A stretch of 64,000 nucleotides of DNA from Cynocephalus volans (lineage: Eukaryota; Chordata; Mammalia; Dermoptera; Cynocephalidae): contig NC_084475.1 in NCBI RefSeq assembly GCF_027409185.1, forward strand, positions 17,194,130 to 17,258,129. Reading direction: 5' to 3'. Shown one piece after another: positions 55,500 to 64,000 of this stretch. Both the position numbers and the translations under genes were made by a program. Numbering within the stretch: position 1 is the first letter of the stretch; each line of letters begins with the position of its first letter. Under the pieces are notes generated by a model. It did not search any database. It worked only from the letters and a program-made list of their open reading frames with translations, and was not told the origin of the DNA.

Positions 55500-56845
55500 T
55501 GTCTATGGGGGTGTATATGTATTGGGGGTAGGTATGTGATTTTGGTTTTGTAGGAGCTATTAACATCTGCAGATTTACAGATTAGGAACATTCTCTTTCT
55601 GGGTATCTGGAAGGGAGGGCCCTGTTTAATGGTCCATTCATTTATTTGATTTGTACATTTTGCAGATAACTTGCTTCTGCCTGTGATAGTGCATCCAGCT
55701 GAAATCCACAAATTACAGTTACCTGTAACAGTGGGATGCAGCATATATATGGAAATACCAGCTATAAAATGTCAGTGTGAAAGGATGTGTTGCCAATAGT
55801 TGTAGGTTTGCAGATGGGGGCTCTGCCTGGAAGGTGGACAAGACTTTACCCTCAAGGCAACTGGACTAGGTCTGCACTGAGTCCACACACACTGCGTGTC
55901 CTGGAGACTCCAAGGTCCTTAGATAGAGAGTCCTTCCTTTCTACTGCTTGTGAAAATCATGTGGCAAGCTTCATCTGATAGCAACCCACTGAGTGGGTGG
56001 GGCCAGCTCCTTAGCTACTGGGCAGGGTATTGGGGGAGGGCAAGCAGGGATCAGGTCATACTCTTCCCTTTCCTGAACAAGAACATATTTTAAAGCTACT
56101 TAGAGTCCTGGGAATTTACAAGGCATGCTTGGGGCAAGTCATGCCATTTCATTGAACTGAAAAGGGACATCCCAAGAATGACCACCTTTTGGTTATTCAT
56201 TTGGCCAGACATTACCTCTGCTTCTTCACCCCTTCCCTTTCTCCAGGATCTACTGCCCTTTTGGGGAGCCCACTCAACCAGGGGGGAGTCTCCAGTTCTT
56301 CTGAGAGTCTGAAGTGGTAGAAAGCACGTGGCTTCGGGGCTGGACAGATCCTTTAGGATCCTGGCCTTGTGACTTTCCAACTGTGAGACTTCACTTTTCT
56401 CCTCTGTAAAATGGGGATAATGCCACCTACTTTGTGAGATTGTGTGAGGGCGAAATAATGTATACAAAGGGCCTGGTGTTATGGTCATATGATGTGTGAG
56501 TTCTTTTCTCCTTATCATTCCCCCAAATAAAACAAAACAAAACTTTTCTTTTAGTATTGAAAGCCATCTTTTCACATGGGTTCTGTTGTGGAGGGATGTT
56601 CCTTTCTGGGTGGGAAAGGGGGTGTGTGTTTGTGTGGGCTGGGAGGTGGATTCATGGAGATGGAAAGGACAGCGTGCTGCCCTGCTCCACGTTCCATTCT
56701 GGGAGTGGCTCCCTGCAAAGGGCGGCACTACTGACTGGTGGGCCTCCTGCCCCACTGACCAAGCCCCGCCCCTGTGACAGCTTGATTCATTCCTCTGCCT
56801 ATGGCCCAACAGCTTCCCTGGTCCATTGTGGGGGTGGAGATAGTG
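55500..56845 (+). other. Intergenic; MIR at about 56310-56480
   Basis: MIR-like GTGACTTTCCAACTGTGAGA, CCTCTGTAAAATGGGGATAA. The 237-codon minus-strand ORF at 56096-56809 overlaps it and has no family resemblance. Confidence 0.55.
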
Positions 56846-56849
56846 GAGA

Positions 56850-57187
56850 AGGAGCCTTAGTACACTCCGTATGTTGAAGCCCTAACTCCCAGTGTGATGG
56901 TATTTGGAGGTAATTAGGGTTAGATGAGGTGAGGGTGGGGCTCTCATGATGGGATTAGTGCCCTCATAAAAGGAGACACCAGAGATCTCACTCTCGAACT
57001 CTTCCACCATGTGAGGATACAGCAGGGAGGCGGCCTTCTGTAAGCCAGGAAGAGAGGCCTCACCAAGAACAGAATCTGCCAACACCTTGTAGGGACATCC
57101 AGCCTCCAGAACTGTGAGAAATAAACGTCTGTTTTTAAGTGCCCTGTCTATGGCATTCTGTTAAGGCAGCTGGAGCTGACTGATACA
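56850..57187 (+). mobile_element. MaLR-type LTR, sense, 5' truncated
   Basis: GTGTGATGGTATTTGGAGGT, GATTAGTGCCCTCATAAAAG, AGCCTCCAGAACTGTGAGAA and ATAAACGTCTGTTTT, ending ACTGATACA. Confidence 0.78.
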
Positions 57188-57189
57188 GG

Positions 57190-58375
57190 CACCCTCTCAG
57201 CTGCCCCTGCTGAGCCTTTTGCTCTGCCGGTGGCAGCTGCTGTCCAGCCTTATTACACGATGTCTCTGTCTCTTTCTGATGGAGGCCAGGACCCAGACAG
57301 CAGGATGGAAGAGAATGCAACCTTCATAGGAAGAGGCTGCCTGTCGTTCAGCAGAGGAGGGGGTGGCAGGGGGCAGTAACAGATTGGGTGGTAGCCCTGA
57401 CATTTGGTGGGCCAGGGTAAGGCTAAATATGTGTCTTTGGACAGTGATTAGATTATGTTCTTCCAGTAGTCAGTTACAAATTCCATCCCTACAGAGTCCG
57501 TGAGAGCCCCTGCAGGGTAGGACAGCCACCCATCCATGACCAAGAGGGGTCCTCCCTAGCCTGAGACGGTTGTCCTTGTCACTGATACTTGTAGCTTTAG
57601 CAACAGAGAGTGGTCTCTCTGATTCCGGTTGGTTGCCTTCAGGTCCTCCTCTGCACCCCAGATCAGGGCAGATGCCGCAGCACCCCCAGCCTCTGTCATC
57701 CCAGAGGCTCTGTGGACTCAGGGGCCAGGCAGACTCTGGCCGGCTATGCCTTGGGGGACATTGCTCCCCACCCCCACGGGATTGCACCAATGCTACAGCC
57801 TCCTGAAAAAATGTTCCCTTTGCTGTTAAACTTACTTTTGTCTTGTCTGCACAGAATTATATTATTTTCCTCCATCGCTTGTCTATGAGTGGGGGCGGAG
57901 GAAGGGGACAAAAAAGGGAGAATGATTTGCTGTCATTGTATCCACAAAGTGCACATTTTCTTTGTGCAGTTGAAATGTCTGAGCATCTGAGAGCTTTGAA
58001 AGCTTGTCTCAAATGGTCTAATTGCCCATTCCCGATCCTGGCTTGGCGCCTTGCATCTGGCTTTTCATGGATTGGAATTGGGAGGGGCTGTTGGGGGAGA
58101 CTTCTCTAACTTAGGGATATTTTTAGCAAATCAAAGTTTGCTTTTCTGGGTCGATCCTGTCCTCTCATGGCCACCTCCCGACCTGCTGCCTCTGATCTTG
58201 TCACTTGCCATTGTCTCTGGGCCCCAGTGCAAATGCCACTGACCCTGTGCCACTGAGTTAACCTCAGGACCAGCACAGGTCTGGTCATCCCTTGAGGTCA
58301 CAGGGAAGGGGAAGGGGATACACATTTATGGAGCTCCTGTTTGTGCTGGAGACAAGGTGCCAGGGGCTTCATGTA
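57190..58375 (+). other. Intergenic, no clear feature
   Basis: GC-rich single-copy interval with overlapping chance ORFs. Confidence 0.5.
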
Positions 58376-58378
58376 CAT

Positions 58379-58785
58379 CAGTGGTTCTCAAAGAGCGGTC
58401 CCCGCGGGTTCAAGGAGTTTTTCTTTACACACTTCAGCCAAAACAACATATCACAATGGAGCAGATGCAGAAACAGACACAAGAATCCAGCTGGCTTTAG
58501 TAAGTCAGACATTAAAGAGATTTACATTAATGTGAAACAGTCCTTTTCTTCTCACTAACATTGTGTTGCTTTAGAAAATAAACGGTTTTGTAAAATTAAA
58601 AATGTGGTTTATATTAACGTGATAGTTCATCATTGCTATTTGAGTTAATAAATAGAATGACAAATTTCTCAGTTTTAATTTCTAATACAATAAATAGTGT
58701 TAAATAAAATGCATTTAAGCAAATACCCTTTGGAGCCTTCAGTAATTTTTAAGAGAGTAAGAGGTTTCTAGGACCACTTATGTAA
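58379..58785 (+). mobile_element. hAT-type DNA transposon relic
   Basis: Starts CAGTGGTTCTCAAAGAGCGG, the hAT terminal repeat. The right side (CTTTGGAGCCTTCAGTAATT, TTTTAAGAGAGTAAGAGG, CTAGGACCAC) is the usual pre-terminal wording of Charlie/Zaphod-like elements. Right end degraded. Confidence 0.7.
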
Positions 58786-58799
58786 GTAATATTATTTAG

Positions 58800-58920
58800 T
58801 TCTCCAGCTGCATTTATGGGAGGCAGTTTGATCCCCATTTCGCAGATGGAGAAGTTAAGCCCCTGAGAAGTTATTTGCCCATGGTTCTACACCAAGTGGC
58901 TGGATTAGGATTTGAAAAAA
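58800..58920 (+). repeat. MIR SINE fragment
   Basis: GATCCCCATTTCGCAGATGG, AGAAGTTAAGCCCCTGAGAA and AAGTGGCTGGATTAGGATTT. Confidence 0.75.
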
Positions 58921-59226
58921 TACTTCCTTATTAAAAACAATAATTAATACATATTAACTGTGAAGAAATCGAAAACAAAAAAAAACTTAACCCACCGGTA
59001 AGCCTGCCAGTCAGTACTTTGTCCTCATGTTTAATTGACACAACCTGGATCGTGCTATCTGTGCAGTGTTCTGTTCCAGGCAGACCGAACCCAGAGCCAG
59101 GACGCAGAGACAGGCCGAGCCTGTGCCTCCCCGAGGCTGTGGAAGGCAGCTCCCCATGGAGCAGGGGTTTCTGCTTTCATTTCTTCCTGTTTTGAGAGTG
59201 TCCAGGAATAGGACCTGTAGATTGTG

Positions 59227-59745
59227 TGTCATGGCCTGATTTGTGTCCCCACTGGCTCACCAAAAATTCACGTTAAAGCCTTAACCCTCTATATCTCAGA
59301 ATGTGACTGTACTGGAGATAGGGACTTAAAAGAGATCATTAGGTTAGAATGAGGCTGTTAAGGTGGGCCCTAATCCAATCTGACTGGTGTCCTTCTAAGA
59401 AGAGGAAATTTGGTCACATGAAGAGAAACCAGGGAAGGTGCACAGAGGAAAGACCATGTGAGGACACGGCCATAAGGCAGCCATCTGCGAGCCAAGGAGG
59501 GAGGCTTTAGAAGAAAGCCAACCTGCCAACACCTTGATCTTAGACTTCCAGCCTCCAGGATTGTGAGACAATAAACTTCTGTTATTTCAGCCACCCAGCC
59601 TGTGATGTGTTTTTTTTTTCTCTTGCTGGCCTGTCCAGGGATGGAACTCTGGACCTTGGTGTTATCAACACCAGTCCCTAACCAACTGAATTAACTGGCC
59701 AGCCTCTGTGGTGTTTTGTTATGGCAGCCCTAGCAAAGCACTGCA
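59227..59745 (+). mobile_element. MLT1-like LTR with nested CYN monomer
   Basis: TGTCATGGCCTGATTTGTGT, CTCAGAATGTGACTGTACTG, GGGCCCTAATCCAATCTGAC and AGACAATAAACTTCTGTTAT. An antisense CYN monomer at about 59610-59705 (CTGGACCTTGGTGTTATCAA ... CTAACCAACTGAATTAACTG) splits it before ATGGCAGCCCTAGCAAAG. LTR duplications TTGTG / CTGTG differ by one base. Confidence 0.82.
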
Positions 59746-60161
59746 CTGTGTCTTACACCATCCATGAGAACAGGAGTATGAGTGGGGTAGAGCCTGGGGA
59801 TGTTGAGGGCTGTTTCCCAGGAATGACATCCACAGGATGTGGGTCCAATCCCACCAGAAGCAGCAGAGACCAGACCTTAGAATATCTGTCAAGGGCCTGG
59901 CACTGGAGCTCTGCTTGGCCTGCTCATGATGGGCCCTCCTGGAGGTTGTCCCTCTTTGCTCCAAGCACATGGTGTGAGGAAGCCACTCAGAGCCTTCCAG
60001 GCACAGGGCCCTGGAGCAGGGCCCCTCTCCTTCCCCGGGTCTGCCCCAAGCTGAGGAGGCTCTGACCCTGTTGAAATGGTTCTGCTGGCGTGGACCACCA
60101 TATACCCCCCAGACAGGTTCCATTCTGACTGAAGAGCTCAGGTTCTGGCCTTGGACATGCA

Positions 60162-60258
60162 CCAGGACCAGTAAAACCCGGGGCTGCGGTAAACAAGACA
60201 GCTGGGTCCAGGACCAGTAAAACCCGGGGCTGCGGTAAACAAGACAGCTGGGTCCAGG
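60162..60258 (+). repeat. 46-bp perfect tandem duplication
   Basis: A 46-bp unit starting CCAGGACCAGTAAAACCCGG and ending GACAGCTGGGT occurs twice without a mismatch (60162-60207, 60208-60253), then the next unit's first bases CCAGG. Confidence 0.96.
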
Positions 60259-60259
60259 G

Positions 60260-62240
60260 AGTGGGCTGGGGGCAGAGGTGGGGTACTCCCTCCCTTTGCG
60301 GACTCCCAACCTGGGCTCTGTCTTCAGGACTCCACCTGTCACAGGACACCTGAAAAGAGTCTTGGCCCAGCAGCTCCAGCAAGTGGCTGCCTGAATGGTC
60401 AATGGCGTGAGGCCTAAAGGCTCAGGTCCTTCCCTCTGCTGATGACACCTCCTGGTGGCCGTCCTTGAGCCAATGCCCGTTTCTCTCCTTTCGTGGTCTA
60501 CACTTTCTCACCTCCAGCCTCCCCTTAACTCACTCCAGTTGGCTCCAGTTTTCACTGAACTGGCCCATGACGAGGTCTCCCATGAGCGATCTCACCTCTC
60601 GGCGCGTGTAACACGGCGGATACTTCCTGCTGCTTGGATCCATTCGGCTTCAGGCTGCCCAAACACCTCATTTTCCAAGTTTTTGTTACTGACCGCTCAC
60701 TGCTGGCCTGCCTGGGCTCCATCCTTGGCTGCTCCCACTGTCCTCTCTCCTGCCACCAGCCACAGGCAGCCATCGAGCATGACCGAGGAACTAACGTTTC
60801 CTGTGCATTTCATTTTAATTAATTGAAATGTAAACAGCCATGGTGGCTGCTGGCTTCTGCACTGGACATTGCAGCCTGAGAGCCCTCGTGTGACATCTGC
60901 TGTCTTCCACACTTCCATCCCCTACGCTGGCATCTCCACTGAGACTCATCTCATGCTGCCTTCCTGGTACCTCCACTGGGTGCCGGTGAGCATATTGGAT
61001 TTAACACGCTAAGACTCTTTAATCCCACTGCCCCCAAAATCCTTCATCTCGGCCTTCCCCAACAGTCCCATTGCTCAGCCTCCAAATTCAGGAGTTACAT
61101 TGATTCTTTTTTCTGCCCTGAGTAGGCCACATAGGCTCTTCCCTCCAAACATATTCCCAACCCAACGCATCCTTCCACCTCCACTCCTCAGCCACTCCCT
61201 GGACCACCGGTGGCCCTCCCCGCTGGCCCCCTGCCTCGCCCTCCAACACCCGGCAGCCAGACTGATCGAATTCTAGCTCCCTACTCCCCGCAACACCAGC
61301 AGCAACCGGAATAAATCCCAGCTTCCACCACAGCCTGCAAGCTCCTGCGATGCGGCCTGCCCCCCCTCTCCACTCCATCTCCTCCTCCCTTCCTGTCTAC
61401 TGGGCTCCAGCTGCTCAGGCCTTTCTGCCCTGAGTGTCAACCACCACATCCAGGGCTCCCGTGCTGGCTGCTCTTGCAGCTGCAACCCTCCCATCCATCT
61501 CACTCCGGTCTGAATTCAGTGTCGCCTGCTCAGAGAGGTCTGGTCCCACCAGTCACTGGCACAGCCCGTAGTCTTCTTTATGGAGAGCATGAGGTCCCCA
61601 AGATAATGTGTGTGTGCAACTCCCCTCATGGAACAGAAGCCCCTCCAGGCCAGAGCGCTGTCTTGCTCACCATTGTGTTCCCAGTAAGAAATGCTTGATG
61701 GTGGCCCTGAGTCAGGCGTGCAGTCCCCCCTCCCCCTCACCCCCCACCCCTGCCTGCATGTCTCAGCTCTGCTCTCATTGCCCCAGGACACCCCCCTTTT
61801 CCTCCTCTTCTGGGTAAAGCATGGAAGGAAGGAGAAGGCTGGAATTCCTAAGCAAGAGAAGTTGGTCACATCATCAGGAGCTTGCAGGCCCGGCTCCCAG
61901 AGGCTCGGGAAAATCTCATCTAGACCCAGGTCTCTTCTGAGCCAAAGGCTGAGCCCCTTGGCTGGAATCAGCCCTCTTCCACTTCTGCCGCCCTCCCCTT
62001 ATTACAGATCCCAGTAGCAGCAAACCCAAACTCCCCTCTGAGCCCCAGCACAACCCCACCCTAATTATAAGGCAGGAGAGCTCCTGCTCTTTGCAGCCCT
62101 GACTTTAATTTCTCTAATTATAGTTGAGGCTCGGAGCAGTCCTTCCCCCTTAATCTGCTTAGTGCAGACATTCACTCCCCCACCCGGCTTCTGGCTTTAA
62201 CCCTTACGCTGCTCTGGTGACAGTTTTCTAAGTGGGCACC
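60260..62240 (+). other. GC-rich intergenic interval
   Basis: No recognised gene or repeat. Two CTAATTATA motifs lie at 62061-62069 and 62114-62122. Long minus-strand ORFs are chance openings. Confidence 0.5.
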
Positions 62241-62516
62241 TGTTATGGACTGAATCGTACCCCTTAACCCTCAGCACCTCAGAAGGTAACTGTATTTGGA
62301 GACAGCGTATTTAGAGAGGTAATTAAGTTAAAATGAGGTCATTAATGTGGGACCTAATCCAACATGACTGGTGTTCTTCTAAGAAGAAATTAGGGCACAG
62401 ACAGAAGGAAGACCATTCTTACAACCAACATGGGAGGACTCAGTAAAAACTAACCCTGCTGATGCCTTGATCTCAGCCTTCTAGCCTGCGGAATTGTGAA
62501 GCGATAAATTTCTGTT
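62241..62516 (+). mobile_element. MLT1-like LTR, sense, truncated
   Basis: TGTTATGGACTGAATCGTAC, GGACCTAATCCAACATGACT and GCGATAAATTTCTGTTAAG. The last 40 or so bases of the usual LTR are missing. Confidence 0.75.
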
Positions 62517-62524
62517 AAGGCACG

Positions 62525-64000
62525 TGGTCTTGGTGCTTTGGTGTGTCAGCTCTCACAGCTCGGCTGGGGAGCAGGACAGCACCCCCCCCCTCAGGAAGCT
62601 CCCCGGGAGGTCAGGCTCCAGGAGCAGCCCATGGGGTTGGTCATGTGGAGCTGGGCTTCCCTGCTGGCCTGGCCTGAGGTGTGGGAATGTCCGGAGCCCC
62701 CGGGGGAGCGGATGCAGTTATGCAGGGGCAAGGTGTGCACAAGGGTGTGTCTTCCGTTCCATGTCTGTGTGTTTGTGCGTGGGACAGGGGACACTTCTGA
62801 GGCTCAGTGGGGCAGCTTGGACTCTCCCCTGCTCCACGCAGGGTGCCATTTCTGCAAGGACGTCAGGAAACCAATTGATGTCCGGTTAGGGCAGGAGCAG
62901 CCGAGTTCAGCTTGTGTTTCCTTGAGTGTGACTGTCCCAGATCACCTGTTCTGTGATGAGAGAGAAAGGAGCAGGGCTTGTGCGGAGCTGAGGGATGACT
63001 CCCAGCACCCCTTGAGCCAGGTGCTCTCTGGGACTCTGAGTCACACTGGTGCCACCACCCTGTGGTCAAGGTTATGCCTGCTGGGCACTCTCACTGTGGG
63101 GGACCTTCTGAAGTCTGTGATGTCCTAAATGCACTGTGGATCAAGACAGGGGCAGGTGGGGCTCCCCGTTGACAGTGCATGGCCCAGGGCAGTCACCCTC
63201 AGGTGGAATCCCAGGAGACTGAATGCATTGAGGGGAGGGTGGAAGGGGGTGGATGTGGGGACAAGTTACCAGGAAGACCTCCTGCAAGGCAGGGTGGAAT
63301 CTACAGGGAAGACCCCCTGGGAAGGGGTTGGGACAGGAGTGGGGAAGGCCTGGAGAGGCTGGGTGTGGTCAGGCTCCTAAGGTTGGGGCAGGATTTCTGT
63401 CCTGGAAGGTCCTATCCCAACATGGGAGAGTTGCTGGGTACACCCATGCCTGATACATCACCTGGGATGTGGGACAGTTCTGTGCAGCGCCTCTCCCGGG
63501 TCCCATCGTGCATTCTCCCGTTGCAACCCTCACCTGGACCCACACCTTCTAGTCGTTTGTTCTCCTGGGCCCTTTGCAGTTCTAACTTTTTGGACTATTT
63601 GTAGCCAAGGCAACCCATAATATAGCACAAACTGATTCCTGGGACCGTTTTTTTTTGGATTGCCACTTGGTCTCCATCTTCCTCTTTGTTCCTCTGGGTT
63701 TCTGGGGTCCCTGAGTCAGCCTGTGCATCTGGAGATTTGCTAGAAGGACTCAGGGGGCTCAGTGGAGTCTGGGGCTGTCTGTGTGCAGGCTCTGGCTGCT
63801 CCCTGGCTCCCCGGCGATGCATGACATGGTAATGCGTGCAGTGTGTCTGCCTGGGGACGCCCTTAGAGACTCAGCACCCGAGGTTTTCACATAGGCAATC
63901 CCTGCTGAGCAACTACCAAAAAACTACTGTAGGAAAAGCAGGTGTTTATCATAAATCATGCTGTTGGCACAAACAGTCCAGGCACGGTGAACCCTATCAG
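62525..64000 (+). other. GC-rich intergenic, no clear feature
   Basis: Single-copy-looking sequence to the window end. The 196-codon ORF at 62538-63128 shows no known domain, no signal of splicing and compositional bias only. Confidence 0.5.

Noticed and set aside
56096..56809. 237-codon ORF on the minus strand
   Set aside because: Overlaps a MIR relic, low-complexity residues, no family resemblance and no splice or promoter context.
59719..60402. 227-codon ORF on the minus strand
   Set aside because: Spans the 46-bp tandem duplication and the LTR end; the repeat in the protein simply reflects the duplication. No known domain.
62538..63128. 196-codon ORF on the plus strand
   Set aside because: GC-rich chance opening with competing ORFs on the other frames; no recognised domain.

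Overview
The window is mammalian nuclear DNA: GT-AG spliced exons, AT-rich introns and dense LINE, SINE, LTR and DNA-transposon debris. I read its source as a colugo (Dermoptera, e.g. Galeopterus or Cynocephalus). The dominant SINE is an isoleucine-tRNA-derived element present as monomers and tandem dimers, which fits the CYN SINEs known from flying lemurs. The species call is inference from that repeat, not from a database match.

Gene content: the only recognisable protein-coding gene is MFSD11 (UNC93-like major facilitator protein), on the + strand. Ten internal and terminal exons lie between 463 and 26358. Every junction has AG/GT signals, phases carry through without a break, and together they encode 362 residues plus the stop. 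The first exons (roughly 87 residues if the family length of about 449 applies) lie upstream of base 1. The likely 3' UTR runs to an AATAAA near 26789, with a possible distal signal at 29043. Everything to the right, about 37 kb, looks intergenic. In human the next gene downstream is MGAT5B at some distance; no exon of it is visible here.

Region by region. 1-26358: MFSD11 exons and introns. The introns hold MIR/L2 relics, many antisense old L1 3' ends, an ERVL-type LTR, MaLR-type LTRs, a palindromic mariner-like MITE, CYN SINEs, a mitochondrial ND5 insertion (NUMT) that landed inside a CYN SINE, and a 1.4-kb L1 copy that keeps both ends but lacks most of its coding middle. 26359-34000: 3' UTR, LTRs, CYN copies, a decayed LSM5 retrocopy, a GC-rich block and an ERVL-type LTR. 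35130-39810: one sense L1 3' portion split by at least five later insertions, including a compound microsatellite built from (AC)n and the 3' end of the tRNA-Ile-like SINE. 40000-64000: mostly single-copy, increasingly GC-rich intergenic DNA with scattered solo LTRs, MIR, hAT copies and a 46-bp perfect tandem duplication.

I did not find an undescribed gene system. The noteworthy material is the insertion history: nested elements with readable target-site duplications, the SINE-borne minisatellite, the NUMT-in-SINE and the internally deleted L1.
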